Source: Ancylobacter oerskovii (lineage in GTDB: Bacteria > Pseudomonadota > Alphaproteobacteria > Rhizobiales > Xanthobacteraceae). From it: a stretch of DNA of 64,000 nt. Positions 17,387 through 27,927 of this stretch are shown piece after piece. The position numbers and the translations under genes are program-made. The DNA lies in assembly GCF_018390555.1 (NCBI RefSeq), contig NZ_JAHBGB010000006.1:248001-312000 (forward strand), written 5' to 3'. The notes under the pieces were generated by a model. It did not search any database. It worked only from the letters and a program-made list of their open reading frames with translations, and was not told the origin of the DNA. How positions within the stretch are numbered: position 1 is the stretch's first letter; each line of letters starts with the position of its first letter.

Positions 17387-17752
17387 ATGCACCTCGCCTA
17401 TCCCTTCCATTTCGACGGGCGGGCGCGCACGGCGCAGGCCGGGGACGACGAGCATATCCGCCAGCAGATCGAGCAGGTGCTGTTCACCGCGCCGGGCGAG
17501 CGGGTGAACCGGCCGGATTTCGGCAGCGGCGTGCTGCAGCTCGTCTTCGCGCCGAACAGCCAGGAGCTCGCCGCCACCGTGCAGTTCCTGGTGCAGGGCG
17601 CGCTGCAGCAATGGCTCGGCGACCTCATCGTGGTCGATGCGGTGGAGATCGAGGCCGAAGACGCCCGGCTCACCGTGCGCATCGCCTATCTCAATCGCCG
17701 GACCCAGCAGCGCGCCGCCGCCGACTTCGTGCGGGAGGTGCCGGCGCCATGA
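17387..17752 (+). CDS. Baseplate wedge protein, gp25-like
   Basis: 121 aa. It carries the GPW/gp25 family landmarks: EHIRQQIEQVLFTAPGERV with NRPDFGSG, LQQWLGDLIVVDAV and a C-terminal LTVRIAYLNRR. gp25 starts sheath polymerisation and ties it to the baseplate. The EPR-like glutamate/arginine core motif appears as GERVNRPDFG. ATG at 17387 with GGGGAG 6 bases upstream; the end overlaps the first baseplate-J gene by ATGA. Confidence 0.94.
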   Translation: MHLAYPFHFDGRARTAQAGDDEHIRQQIEQVLFTAPGERVNRPDFGSGVLQLVFAPNSQELAATVQFLVQGALQQWLGDLIVVDAVEIEAEDARLTVRIAYLNRRTQQRAAADFVREVPAP

Positions 17753-20349
17753 TCTACACCTGCTGCAACGAGGACCGCCGTGATCGCGTGTTCCAGGACA
17801 GCACGCTGAACGGCATCGATTTCCTCGAGGTGCTCGACCGCGCCGCGCCGGCCGCGACGCCGCGCCAGCGCACCCTTTTGGTGCGGCTGCTGCGGCCGCC
17901 GCCGGCGGGGCTCGGCGCCGAGAATGTGGTGATCGAGGGCGGCGAGCGCGTCACCGCCATCCGCGTGCTCTGGGCGCATCCGGCCAATGCGATCCCGCCG
18001 GCCGACCTCGGCGCGGAAGACGCGGCCTTCTTCGCCGGCCTGCCGGAACCCGCGGCCACGCTCGTGGTGCGCACCGATGCCGCCGGCGACTACTCCGCCT
18101 ATCGGCTGCGCTTCGTCCGCTCCCGCACCGACCCCTTGCCGCCAGCGACTTTCGACCCGCCGCTGGCCAGCATCGACTTCTCGTTCAAGGTGGAATGCCC
18201 GAGCGATTTCGACTGCCGCGACGATCACGATTGCTCGCCCGATCCCGGCGAGGCACCGGAGATCGATTATCTCGCCAAGGACTATGCGAGCTTCCGCCGG
18301 CTGATGCTCGACCGGCTGTCGCGGCTCATGCCGGACTGGCGCGACCGCAGTGCCGCCGATCTCGGCGTCGCCCTGGTGGAGACGCTCGCCTATGTCGCCG
18401 ACCATCTGAGCTACCGGCAGGATGCCGTCGCCACCGAGGCCTATCTCGGCACGGCGCGGCGGCGCGTCTCGGTGCGGCGTCATGCGCGGCTGGTGGACTA
18501 TCGCCTGCATGAGGGCAGCAATGCCCGCGCCTTCGTGCAATTGCTGGTCTCTGCCGATGCCGATGACGACCAGCCGGGATTGCCGATCCTCGTCCCGCAG
18601 GCCTCCATGCTGCTGACGCAGATCACCGGCAGCGGCGGGCGCATCCCGCTTTCCAACCCTGTCCCGGGGCGGCTGGCACCGCTGGAACTGGCGCTGCGCC
18701 AGAGCCCCACCGTGTTCGAGACGCTGCATCCGCTGCGGCTGTTCACCTCCCACCACCTCATGCCCTTCTACACCTGGAGCGACAGCGCCTGCCGCCTGCC
18801 GAAGGGAGCGGTGCGCGCGACATTGCGCGGGCATTTCCCGAACCTCGCCAGCGCGGAAGGCGAGCCGGGCAAGGTGCTCGTCTTCGAGGAGGTGCTGGGG
18901 CCGCTGACCGGGCGCGCGGAGGATGCCGACCCCGCCATGCGGCATGCGGTGCGCCTCACCGCCGTGCGCGCCTTCGCGCCGAAAGCGAACCCGGCCGACC
19001 CGCCCTCGCCGCTGACCGATGAGGTGACCGGTGAGGCCATCACCGAGATCCGCTGGCACGAGGAGGACGCCCTGCCCTTCCCGCTGTGCATCTCCTCGCG
19101 CACCGATGCCGATCACGGCGAGGTGGCGGTGGCGGATGTCAGCATGGCGCGCGGCAATATCGTGCTCGCCGACCACGGCTTCACCATCCGGGACGAGCCG
19201 CTCGGCGCCGTGCCGCAGCCGCACCTCTTCACGGTGAGCAGGGCCGCCGGCTGCTGCACGCCGCCGCTGCGGCAGGCGGTGCCGCCACGCTTCCGCCCGA
19301 TGCTGGGCGAGCGTCCGCTCACCCACGGTACTAGCGAAGTCATGCCGGCCGCGGCAGCGTCCGGGGCGATGTCCGCCGTCGAGTTCCAGCCGGCGATCAC
19401 CCTCACCGACATCACCGCCCCGGAGATGCCGCGCTGGGAGGCGCGACCGGACCTGCTGGGGAGCGGGCCCGCCGACCGTCACTTCGTGGCCGAGGTCGAG
19501 GCCGATGGCGAGGTGCGGCTGCGCTTCGGCGACGACCGCCACGGCATGCGGCCGCAACCCGGCAGCGCCTTCACCGCCACCTACCGCATCGGCCAGGGAC
19601 GGGCCGGCAATGTCGGTGCCGGCGCGCTGGTGCATGTGGTGAGCGACGATGGCCGCGTCGCCGGCGCCTCCAACCCGCTGCCGGCACGCGGCGGCACCGA
19701 CCCCGAAAGCCTGGAAGAGGCGCGGCAGAAGGCGCCCTTCGCCTTCCGCACCCTGCAGCGCGCCGTCACCCCGGCGGACTACGCCACGCTCGCCGAGCGG
19801 CAGGAGGGCGTGCAGCGGGCGGCGGCGACCTTCCGCTGGACCGGCAGCTGGCACACCGCCTTCGTCACCGTGGACCGTATCGGCGGCGCCGCGGTGACGG
19901 AAGCCTTCGAGACCCGCCTGCGCGACCGGCTGGAGGCCTTCCGCATGGCCGGCTACGACGTGGAGATCGATTCCCCGCGCTTCGTGCCGCTGGAGCTGGA
20001 CCTTCAGGTGGAGGTGGCCCCGGATTATTTCCGCGCCAATATCCGCGCCGCGCTCCTGGAGGCGCTCGGCAGCCGGACGCTGCGCGACGGCCGGCGGGGC
20101 CTGTTCCATCCCGACAACCTCACCTTCGCCCAGCCCATCTATCTCAGCGCCATCCACGCGGCGGCGCAGGCGGTGCCCGGCGTCGTCTCGGTGGAGGTGA
20201 CGCGGTTCCATCGCCAGGGCCAGCCGAGCCGCCGGGCGCTGGACGACAGCCGGCTGGAGCTCGGGCGGCTGGAGATCGCCCGGCTCGACAACGACCGTAA
20301 TTTCCCCGAGCGCGGCGTGCTGCGCCTCAGCATCGGAGGCGGCAAATGA
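17749..20349 (+). CDS. Baseplate J-like wedge protein 1 (Afp11/gp6-like)
   Basis: 866 aa. The mid-N region has EIDYLAKDYASFRRLMLDRL with DLGVALVETLAYVADHLSYRQD, typical of eCIS putative baseplate assembly proteins. The C-terminal third has the baseplate-J pattern (RTLQRAVTPADYATLAERQEGV, then an arm ending in ISLSAIHAAAQAVPGV-like sequence). It should build the wedge that surrounds the hub. The first 150 residues, with Cys-rich YTCCNEDRR and a CPSDFDCRDDHDC stretch (about 145-160), may bind metal. Start ATG 17749 overlaps the gp25 stop. Confidence 0.88.
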   Translation: MIYTCCNEDRRDRVFQDSTLNGIDFLEVLDRAAPAATPRQRTLLVRLLRPPPAGLGAENVVIEGGERVTAIRVLWAHPANAIPPADLGAEDAAFFAGLPEPAATLVVRTDAAGDYSAYRLRFVRSRTDPLPPATFDPPLASIDFSFKVECPSDFDCRDDHDCSPDPGEAPEIDYLAKDYASFRRLMLDRLSRLMPDWRDRSAADLGVALVETLAYVADHLSYRQDAVATEAYLGTARRRVSVRRHARLVDYRLHEGSNARAFVQLLVSADADDDQPGLPILVPQASMLLTQITGSGGRIPLSNPVPGRLAPLELALRQSPTVFETLHPLRLFTSHHLMPFYTWSDSACRLPKGAVRATLRGHFPNLASAEGEPGKVLVFEEVLGPLTGRAEDADPAMRHAVRLTAVRAFAPKANPADPPSPLTDEVTGEAITEIRWHEEDALPFPLCISSRTDADHGEVAVADVSMARGNIVLADHGFTIRDEPLGAVPQPHLFTVSRAAGCCTPPLRQAVPPRFRPMLGERPLTHGTSEVMPAAAASGAMSAVEFQPAITLTDITAPEMPRWEARPDLLGSGPADRHFVAEVEADGEVRLRFGDDRHGMRPQPGSAFTATYRIGQGRAGNVGAGALVHVVSDDGRVAGASNPLPARGGTDPESLEEARQKAPFAFRTLQRAVTPADYATLAERQEGVQRAAATFRWTGSWHTAFVTVDRIGGAAVTEAFETRLRDRLEAFRMAGYDVEIDSPRFVPLELDLQVEVAPDYFRANIRAALLEALGSRTLRDGRRGLFHPDNLTFAQPIYLSAIHAAAQAVPGVVSVEVTRFHRQGQPSRRALDDSRLELGRLEIARLDNDRNFPERGVLRLSIGGGK

Positions 20350-23072
20350 GCGACGACATCATCGTCGGCGATGCCACGCTGCCCGCCGGTGCCGACGATT
20401 GCGGCTGCTGCGGCGGTACCGGCGCCGCGCTGCCGGCGACACGCCACAACCCGCCGGGCCAGCCCGCCATTGCCTACCGCGCCGGCACCCATGCCGAATT
20501 CAAGCAGGCGATGCTGGCGCTGCTGTCCTCGCCGCGCTTTCCGGCGCTCGGGCGGCTCGCCACCCGCGCCGACGACGACTTCGCCATCGCGCTGATCGAC
20601 AGCTGGGCCACCGTCTGCGACGTGCTGAGCTTCTACCAGGAACGCCTCGCCAACGAGGCCTTCCTGCCGACCGCCGGCGAAACCCTCTCGATCACCGAGC
20701 TGGCCCGGCTGGTCGGCTATCGCCGGCGGCCGGGCCTCGCCGCCTCGGTGGACCTCGCCTTCACCCTCGAGCCCGCGCCGGGGGCGCCGGAGCAGGCGGT
20801 GGCGGAGACCGCCATCCCCGCCGGCTCCAAGGTGCAGAGCATTCCCGGCCCCGGCGAGCGCAGCCAGAGCTTCGAGACGGTGGAGGCGATCACCGGCCGC
20901 GTGGCGTGGAACGCCCTCAAGGCACGGCAGACCGTGCGGCACCGGCTGCGCAGCGGCGACCGCATCGCCTTCCTGAAGGGGGCGGCCCTCTCGCTGCGCG
21001 CCGGCGACGTGGTGCTGCTGGCCGACCGGCATCTGGCATCCGCGGCGAGCCGCACCAGCTGGGAGCTGCGCACCATCATCGCCGTGGAGACTGACGCGGC
21101 GGCGGAACGCACCGCCGTCACGCTGGATCGCGGCCTCGGCGCCTGGGTGTCGGCGCTCGGGCCGGATGCCGAGCTGTCGCTGTTCGTGATGCGCCAGCGG
21201 GCGGCGCTGTTCGCCTATAACGCCCCGCATCCCTCGGCGCTGCACCCGGAACATCTCAAGTCGAACTTTTCCCACCAGCTGGCGACCGACGACTGGCCGT
21301 TCGCCATCAGCAACGCGACGCTGCGTCTCGACAATGCCTATCCCGGCATCGTGCCCGGCAGCTGGCTGGTGCTTGCCGGCCCGGATGCCACGGCCCTCTA
21401 TCGCGTCGAGGCGGCGGCGGAGGGCGGCTGGACCCAATATCTCGTCAGCGGCAAGTCCACCCGGCTGCGCCTCGACACCTCCACCGGGCTCGACGATTTC
21501 GATGCCGAAAATTACCGCTCGACGGCGGTCCACGCGCAAGCCGAGCCATTGGCTCTCGCCGATGCGCCGGTCGTCGAGCCGGTCTGGGGCGAGACGGTGG
21601 TGCTGGACGCCCTTGCCGACGGGCTGCCGGCCGGCCGCCGGCTGATCCTGCGCGGCAAGCGGCCACGGGTGCGTCTCAACGACCGCCTCACCCTTGCCGA
21701 TGTCGCGCGGCCCGGCGAGACCTTCGCGGTGGCTGCCGGCGAGACGCTCACCGTGGCGGCGCCTCCGGTGGCGCTCGCCGGCGGGAGCCTGCGCTGGAGC
21801 CTGGCGAGCCCGGGCGGGCGCGAGGGGACGGTGGATATCGGCGCCATGACGCGCCCCCTCGCCTTCCTCCCGGCGGGCAAGGACGACCCGCTCGTCGCCG
21901 AGGTGGTGACGCTCGACGCGGTGGAGGCGGAAGACCCGACGCATAGCCGGCTGCGGTTCGGCAAGCCGCTAACCCATGCCTATGACCGCACCTCGCTGGA
22001 GGTGCTGGCCAATGTGGCGCGGGCGACGCATGGCGAGAGCGCCAGCGATATCCTCGGCGCCGGCGACGCCGCCGCCACCTTCCAGCGCTTCACCCTGCGC
22101 CAGCCGCCGCTGACGCATGTGCGCACCGCGCAGGGCGAAGGACGGCAATCGACGCTGGCGGTGCGCGTCAACGACGTGCTGTGGGACGAGGTGCCCTATC
22201 TGTACGGCCACGGGCCGCGCGAGCGGGTCTATGCCACGCGCCTCGCCGATGACGGCAGCACCCTGGTCGAGTTCGGCGACGGCCTTGCCGGCGCACGGCT
22301 GCCGACCGGCCGCGACAATGTGGTGGCGAGCTATCGCAAGGGATCCGGGCTGGAAGGGCTGGTGCGCGAGAACCAGCTGAGCCTGCTCGCCTCCCGCCCG
22401 CTCGGCGTCAAGGCGGTGACCAACCCGCTGGCCGCCGAGGGGGCGCAGGACCCGGAGCGGATGGACGAGGCACGCTCCAATGTGCCCGCCAGCGTGCTGA
22501 CGCTGGGACGCACCGTGTCGCTGCGCGACTATGAGGACCATGCCCGCAGCTTCGCCGGCATCGCCAAGGCACAGGCGGCGCTGCTCTGGGACGGCCGGGC
22601 GCGCCGCGTCTTCCTCACCGTCGCCGGCGCCGATGGCCTGCCTGTCGCGGTGGAGGACATGCTGCAGGCGCTGCGCGGCGACGGAGATCCCTTCGTCGCC
22701 CTCGATGCCGGCGGCTTCCGGCCCGTGGAGGTGCGGCTGTCGCTGCGGGTCAAGGTCGACCCGAAGCGACGCAGCGAGGCGGTGCTGGCGGCGCTCGCCG
22801 CCCGGATGCGGGAGACCTTCGGCTTCGAGGCGCGCCGCCTGGGCCAGCCGCTGCACCTGAGCGAGGTGTTCGCCGCCGCCGCCGCGGTTCCCGGCGTCGA
22901 GGCGGTCATCGTCGATCGCCTCTACCGGACGCGCGCCCCCGACGACACGCCCGAGCGCCACGCCCGGCTGGCGGCCGCCTCCGCGACGCGGCGTCCCGAT
23001 GGCGGAGTGGACGGCGCCGAGCTGCTCATGCTCGCCGCCGAGCCGTTCGACCGGCTGGAGGTGCTGCCATGA
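20346..23072 (+). CDS. Baseplate J-like wedge protein 2 (Afp12-like)
   Basis: 908 aa, a distant paralogue of the preceding gene. It shares the AFKQAMLALL / DDFAIALIDSWATVCDVLSFYQERLANEA block and, towards the C-terminus, TLGRTVSLRDYEDHARSFAGIAKAQA and the LHLSEVFAAAAAVPGV arm. A DCGCCGGTG cluster near residue 18 is a likely metal or disulfide site. Afp and PVC also carry two J-type proteins that make a heteromeric wedge, so the pair is expected. ATGA overlaps on both sides. Confidence 0.87.
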   Translation: MSDDIIVGDATLPAGADDCGCCGGTGAALPATRHNPPGQPAIAYRAGTHAEFKQAMLALLSSPRFPALGRLATRADDDFAIALIDSWATVCDVLSFYQERLANEAFLPTAGETLSITELARLVGYRRRPGLAASVDLAFTLEPAPGAPEQAVAETAIPAGSKVQSIPGPGERSQSFETVEAITGRVAWNALKARQTVRHRLRSGDRIAFLKGAALSLRAGDVVLLADRHLASAASRTSWELRTIIAVETDAAAERTAVTLDRGLGAWVSALGPDAELSLFVMRQRAALFAYNAPHPSALHPEHLKSNFSHQLATDDWPFAISNATLRLDNAYPGIVPGSWLVLAGPDATALYRVEAAAEGGWTQYLVSGKSTRLRLDTSTGLDDFDAENYRSTAVHAQAEPLALADAPVVEPVWGETVVLDALADGLPAGRRLILRGKRPRVRLNDRLTLADVARPGETFAVAAGETLTVAAPPVALAGGSLRWSLASPGGREGTVDIGAMTRPLAFLPAGKDDPLVAEVVTLDAVEAEDPTHSRLRFGKPLTHAYDRTSLEVLANVARATHGESASDILGAGDAAATFQRFTLRQPPLTHVRTAQGEGRQSTLAVRVNDVLWDEVPYLYGHGPRERVYATRLADDGSTLVEFGDGLAGARLPTGRDNVVASYRKGSGLEGLVRENQLSLLASRPLGVKAVTNPLAAEGAQDPERMDEARSNVPASVLTLGRTVSLRDYEDHARSFAGIAKAQAALLWDGRARRVFLTVAGADGLPVAVEDMLQALRGDGDPFVALDAGGFRPVEVRLSLRVKVDPKRRSEAVLAALAARMRETFGFEARRLGQPLHLSEVFAAAAAVPGVEAVIVDRLYRTRAPDDTPERHARLAAASATRRPDGGVDGAELLMLAAEPFDRLEVLP

Positions 23073-25225
23073 GTTTCGACGCCCGCACCATCTACGAGCT
23101 GCTGCCGGCGATCTACCGGCTGCGCGACGCCGACCAGGAGGGCGCGCTGCGCGACCTGATCGCCGTGCTCGCCGAAGAAGCGGCGGTGATCGAGGAGGAT
23201 CTCGACCAGCTCTATGACGACCAGTTCATCGAGACCTGCGCCGACTGGGTCGCCCCCTATATTGGCGGGCTGATCGGCTACCGCACTCTGCACGGCGTGG
23301 TCCCGACGGTATCGAGCCCGCGGGCGGAGGTGGCCAACACCATCGCCTATCGCCGCCGCAAGGGCACGGCGAGCGTGCTGGAGGAACTGGCCCGGGACGT
23401 GACCGGCTGGCGCGCCCATGTCGTCGAGTTCTTCGAGCGGCTCGTCGCCACGCAATATCTCAACCATCTGCGCCCCCATGCGCCGCTCACCGCCAATCTG
23501 CGGGACTGGGAGGGAATGGAGCGCCGTGGCACCGCCTTCGACCGGCTGCCGCACGGCGTCGACATGCGCTCGATCGCGCGTGGGCGCGGGCGGCACAACA
23601 TTCCCAATGTCGGGCTGTTCCTCTGGCGGCTCGACGCCTTTCCGCTGGAGCGGGCGGTGCCGGCGCGGCTCGACGCCCGGCGCCTGCGCTTCAACCCGCT
23701 CGGCATCGACATGCCGCTGTTCACCAACCCGCAGACCGAGCCGGGCATCGCCCATCTGGCGACGCCGCTCAACGTGCCCGCGCCGATCAGCCGCCGGGTG
23801 CTGGCGGCGCGCGATGCCGGGGAGCCGGAACGGCGGTTGGAGCGCTATTACGGCGCCAACCGGAGCCTGCTGATCGAGACGCGGGCGGCGCCGGGCGAGG
23901 CCTTCGCTCCCCTCGCCGCTGACGATATCGAGGTGTGCAACCTGTCGGACCGGCCGGGCGGCGACTGGTCGTTCGCCGGCCCGTCGCGGCCGGTGGCCAT
24001 CGACCCGGTGCTGGGCCGTATGCTGCTGCGCGACGCGCCGGCGGCCGGCACCGAATGGCGGGTGAGCTTCCATCACGGCTTCAGCGGGCCGATGGGCGGC
24101 GGGCAATATGAGCGCGGCGCGGCCGCCGATGCCGCCGGCCTGACGGTGGTTCGCGTCTCCGAGGCTCCCGGCGACCAGGCGAGCCTGCAGGCGGCGCTGG
24201 ACCTCGTCGCCGCGACCGGCGGCGTGGTCGAGATCGCCGACAACCGCACCTATGCCGAGACGCCGGCGATCACGGTGCCGGCCGGCGGCACGGTGATCCT
24301 GCGCGCCGCCAATGAGCGCCGGCCGGTGCTGGCGCTCGCCGGCGACCTCGCGGTGACGGTGAACGACCCCGCCGCCGAAGCCTCGCTGGTGCTCGACGGG
24401 CTGCTGATCGCCGGCGGCGCGCTGGTGCTGACGGATGACCGCGTTACCGGGCTGCGGCGCCTCGTCATCCGCGACACCACGCTGGTGCCCGGCCGCACCC
24501 TGGCCGCCGACGGCACCCCGGCAGGCGCGGCGGCGAGCCTGATCGCCGACATCGCCGGCACCGACATTTCCATCGAGCGCTCGATCGTCGGCGGACTGCG
24601 CGTCTCGACGCTGTCGCAGGCCGGCATCGCCGACAGCCTCGTCGACGCGACCGCCACCACCGGGCTCGCCTATGGCGGGCCGGTGGCGGGGACGCCGGGC
24701 GGCAGGTTGACCCTGACCGCTTCCACCGTGGTCGGCGGGATGTTCGCCGAGGCGTTCGCACTGGTCAGCAACGCCGTGGTGATCGCCGAGCCCGGCCCGG
24801 ACACCTCGCCGGTGCCGGTGCGGGCCGAGCGGCTGCAGCAGGGATGCGTGCGCTTTTCCTATGTGCCGCCGGCCTCGGCGACGCCGCGGCGCTATCGCTG
24901 CCAGCCGGACCAGGAAGTCGCCGACGCGCTCGAACGGCGCCAGCGCGAGACCGGCGCCGAGCTCTCCGACGCGCAGGCCGCCGCCATCCGCGCCGGCGTG
25001 CTCGCCTGGCTGAAGCCGCGCTTCACCTCGCTGCGCTACGGCCGTCCCGGCTATGGCCAGCTCGCCACGCGGTGCCCGGCGCAGATCCGCACCGGCGCCG
25101 ACGACGAGGCGGAGATGGGGGCGTTCCACGCCCTCTACCAATCGCAGCGCGAGACCAACCTGAAGGTGCGCGTCGAGGAATATCTGCGGTTCGGCCTCGA
25201 GGCCGGGCTGTTCTACGAGAGCTGA
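23069..25225 (+). CDS. Tail protein I-like baseplate protein with beta-helix-like middle
   Basis: 718 aa. Residues 1 to about 200 resemble phage tail protein gpI from eCIS loci: IYELLPAIYRLRDADQ, LDQLYDDQFIETCADWVAPYIGGLIGYR, and YRRRKGTASVLEELARDVTGW. From about 360 to 590 short repeating strands (AITVPAGGTVILRAAN, LVLDGLLIAGGAL, ISIERSIVGGLRVS) suggest a right-handed parallel beta-helix as in fibres and spikes. Residues 620-718 are helical and end in VRVEEYLRFGLEAGLFYES. It may provide the outer, surface-contacting part of the baseplate, since no separate fibre gene was found. Confidence 0.8.
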   Translation: MSFDARTIYELLPAIYRLRDADQEGALRDLIAVLAEEAAVIEEDLDQLYDDQFIETCADWVAPYIGGLIGYRTLHGVVPTVSSPRAEVANTIAYRRRKGTASVLEELARDVTGWRAHVVEFFERLVATQYLNHLRPHAPLTANLRDWEGMERRGTAFDRLPHGVDMRSIARGRGRHNIPNVGLFLWRLDAFPLERAVPARLDARRLRFNPLGIDMPLFTNPQTEPGIAHLATPLNVPAPISRRVLAARDAGEPERRLERYYGANRSLLIETRAAPGEAFAPLAADDIEVCNLSDRPGGDWSFAGPSRPVAIDPVLGRMLLRDAPAAGTEWRVSFHHGFSGPMGGGQYERGAAADAAGLTVVRVSEAPGDQASLQAALDLVAATGGVVEIADNRTYAETPAITVPAGGTVILRAANERRPVLALAGDLAVTVNDPAAEASLVLDGLLIAGGALVLTDDRVTGLRRLVIRDTTLVPGRTLAADGTPAGAAASLIADIAGTDISIERSIVGGLRVSTLSQAGIADSLVDATATTGLAYGGPVAGTPGGRLTLTASTVVGGMFAEAFALVSNAVVIAEPGPDTSPVPVRAERLQQGCVRFSYVPPASATPRRYRCQPDQEVADALERRQRETGAELSDAQAAAIRAGVLAWLKPRFTSLRYGRPGYGQLATRCPAQIRTGADDEAEMGAFHALYQSQRETNLKVRVEEYLRFGLEAGLFYES

Positions 25226-25269
25226 AGCGGGACGACGGCTGGCGGGCCATACGTCATCGGGGGGATGCC

Positions 25270-27927
25270 ATGAGCGGCGACTATAGTCGGAACAGCTTCG
25301 ACGCAGGGCGGCATTTCAGCCTCGTGCGCCTCCAGCAGGGCCGCGTCGGCCTCGATTCGGACTGGAACGAGCAGGCCGAGATCGTCGAGCGCCGCCTGCG
25401 CGCCCAGACCGTGGACAGCCTCGGGCGCCAGGGCGTGCCGCGCGAGACCCTCGACGGCTTCCGCATCACCCTCGGCACGACCGCCGGGCAGCCGAACCTC
25501 CGCATCGGGCGCGGGCGCCTCTATGTCGCCGGCCTGCTGGCGGAGAACCATGACAGCACCCCGCCGGCCTTCGACCTCTCCTCCCTGGGGGCGGACGGGC
25601 GCAGCACCCGGGGCGTGCTCGGCGAGACCCTCGGCCCGGATACGCTCGACTATGCCGCGCAGCCCTACTGGCCGGCGCCGGACCCGCTGCCGGCCGGCAA
25701 CGGCCCTCACCTCGTCTATCTCGACGCCTGGCAGCGCGAGGTGACGGCGATCGAGGACCCCGGATTGCTGGAGAAGGCGCTGGGCGGCGTCGACACCACC
25801 ACGCGGCTGCAGACGGTCTGGCAGGTGCGGGTGCTGGCGAATGTGGGCGCCAACCTCGTGCAGGCCGCCACGGCGCTGTGGCAGCGCGTGGAACAGCCGC
25901 GCCTGCCCGCCGGCCGGCTGAGCACGCAGCTCGATCCCGGCGTCCAGCCGACCAATCCCTGCCTCATCGCCACCGCCGGCGGCTATGGCGGGCTGGAGAA
26001 CCAGCTCTACCGGGTGGAGGTGCACGAAGGCGGCCCTCCCGGCGTCGCGACCTTCAAATGGTCGCGTGACAACGGCACCGTGGCGACCACGGTCGACGAG
26101 GTGATCTCCAACACCCTGCTGCGCGTGGCCTCGACCGGGCGCGACGCCGTGCTGGGCTTCGATCCCGGCCAATGGGTGGAACTGACCGACGACCGTCGCG
26201 ACTTCGCCGGCCGGCCCGGCGTGCTCCTGAAGATCGCCGATGTCGACCATGAGAGCCGGCGCATCAGCTTCGGCACGCCGGTGCCGGCGGAACTGCTGCC
26301 GAGCGGCGTCGACGGCGACACGCTCGAGGCGCGCCGCACCCGCCTGCGCCGCTGGGACCAGGCCGGCATCGTGCGCGACGCGGGCGGCGGCGTGGTGGTC
26401 GACCTCGACGCGGCCGGCGCCGGCGGCGCCATTCCGATCCCGACGCCGGGCAGCCTCGTCGTGGCGCTGGAGAGCGGCATCCGCGTGGCGTTCGGCCTCG
26501 CCGAGGCGGGCGGACGCTTCCGCACAGGCGACTACTGGACCTTCGCCGCGCGCAGCATCGACGCCTCGGTGGAGGTGCTCGACCAGGCCCCGCCGCGCGG
26601 CGTGCACCGCCACAGCGTGCCGCTGGCGCTGATCGCCGCCGGCGAGGCAATCGACCTGCGGCCGCTGTTCAACCCGGCCGCCGGACGGATCCGGGTTGCC
26701 ACGGCGCTGCATGTGGACGCGGATGGCCGCAGCCGTCCGATCCGCGCCGGGCAGGAAATCCCGGTGAACCTGCTGGCCGAGGGGCTGAACGTGCTGCTGC
26801 ACGACAGCGTCGACGCCGACAGCGTCAATGACGGCTCGCTGCACGTCACCACCGAGATCCCCTACCGGCTGCCGGCGCCCTATGCCACGGCCGGTGGCGG
26901 CGGCGTGGTGGCCTACCAGCCGGTGGTGCTGCCGGCGGAGATCGCGCTGGCGGGCGACGGCGTGCTGAACTGGCGGCCCTATGCGCAGACCGTGTCCTTC
27001 CTCCGCGATCTCGTGCAGAAGGACGTGCCGCGGCTCGGCAATGTCCGCTTCGAGCGCGAGTTCGAGGTGTTCGACAATGGCGGGCCGGCCTCCCGCTGGG
27101 CGGTGGGGGCCGGCAACAGCGTGGTGCAGACGCAGCCGCTGGCGGGAACCTCCAACACGCCGCAGATCGGCGCCCTGCCGACCATGGCGGTGCACCGGCA
27201 CCGGCTCAAGGAGGACGCCGGCTATATCGGCGTGACCTGCGAGGATTCGCTGAACGGCGGCGTCGGGGTGGTCTATAACTGGCTTTCCCCGAACGACTTC
27301 TCGCTGTTCGTCGCCCGCGAGGTGTGGGTGCCGGTGGGCTTCAGCGGCGCCACGCCGACCTTCGTGGTGTCGCATGCCCAGATCAAGGGCGGGCAGGTGG
27401 TTCCCGACAGCCAGCTCGACGTGACGCTTCCGGGCAATTTCGCCGATCCACGCCACATCACCCTCGACATCAAGCAGACCGGGCGGCGGCTGCAATTCGG
27501 CTGCACCGCCCTGTTCGCCGGGGGGCGTACGGAGCGGGCGGATATCGCCTTCCCCAATGTGCTGCGGCTCCATCCCGACAGCCGCGTCGGCCTGCTCACC
27601 ACCGGCACCGGCACGGCGCGCTTTACCCGGCTGCAGGTGATCTATGGCAGCGACGTGCCGACGACGCTGGTGCCGGCCGGGCTCAATTCTCGGCTGCTGG
27701 CGCGGCTGGTGGTGAAGCGCTCGCTGCTGGAGCTGACGCGGGAGCGCAGCAGCGTCTCCGCCCTGCCCGCCCCCGAGCCGGATTTCGAAACCTGGTTCTG
27801 GCTCACGCCGCCGACCTCGGCCTATTACGGCTACCGCTCCGGCTATGGCAGCTATGGCGGCTTCCCCGGCATCGGCTTCGGGCGGCTGGTGGCCGGCGCC
27901 CGCACCATGGAACGGATCGAGCGATGA
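25270..27927 (+). CDS. DUF6519 eCIS baseplate-associated protein
   Basis: 885 aa. The N-terminus SGDYSRNSFDAGRHFSLVRLQQGRV with LDSDWNEQAEI is the signature of the DUF6519 family, which occurs with eCIS baseplate genes. Further blocks are LVYLDAWQREVTAIEDP and FKWSRDNGTVAT. The C-terminus is Tyr/Gly-rich (YYGYRSGYGSYGG). The mostly beta composition and position after the gpI-like gene fit an outer baseplate or host-contact component. The function is not established for the family. Start ATG 25270, 44 bases after the gpI-like stop; the end overlaps the next gene by ATGA. Confidence 0.75.
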   Translation: MSGDYSRNSFDAGRHFSLVRLQQGRVGLDSDWNEQAEIVERRLRAQTVDSLGRQGVPRETLDGFRITLGTTAGQPNLRIGRGRLYVAGLLAENHDSTPPAFDLSSLGADGRSTRGVLGETLGPDTLDYAAQPYWPAPDPLPAGNGPHLVYLDAWQREVTAIEDPGLLEKALGGVDTTTRLQTVWQVRVLANVGANLVQAATALWQRVEQPRLPAGRLSTQLDPGVQPTNPCLIATAGGYGGLENQLYRVEVHEGGPPGVATFKWSRDNGTVATTVDEVISNTLLRVASTGRDAVLGFDPGQWVELTDDRRDFAGRPGVLLKIADVDHESRRISFGTPVPAELLPSGVDGDTLEARRTRLRRWDQAGIVRDAGGGVVVDLDAAGAGGAIPIPTPGSLVVALESGIRVAFGLAEAGGRFRTGDYWTFAARSIDASVEVLDQAPPRGVHRHSVPLALIAAGEAIDLRPLFNPAAGRIRVATALHVDADGRSRPIRAGQEIPVNLLAEGLNVLLHDSVDADSVNDGSLHVTTEIPYRLPAPYATAGGGGVVAYQPVVLPAEIALAGDGVLNWRPYAQTVSFLRDLVQKDVPRLGNVRFEREFEVFDNGGPASRWAVGAGNSVVQTQPLAGTSNTPQIGALPTMAVHRHRLKEDAGYIGVTCEDSLNGGVGVVYNWLSPNDFSLFVAREVWVPVGFSGATPTFVVSHAQIKGGQVVPDSQLDVTLPGNFADPRHITLDIKQTGRRLQFGCTALFAGGRTERADIAFPNVLRLHPDSRVGLLTTGTGTARFTRLQVIYGSDVPTTLVPAGLNSRLLARLVVKRSLLELTRERSSVSALPAPEPDFETWFWLTPPTSAYYGYRSGYGSYGGFPGIGFGRLVAGARTMERIER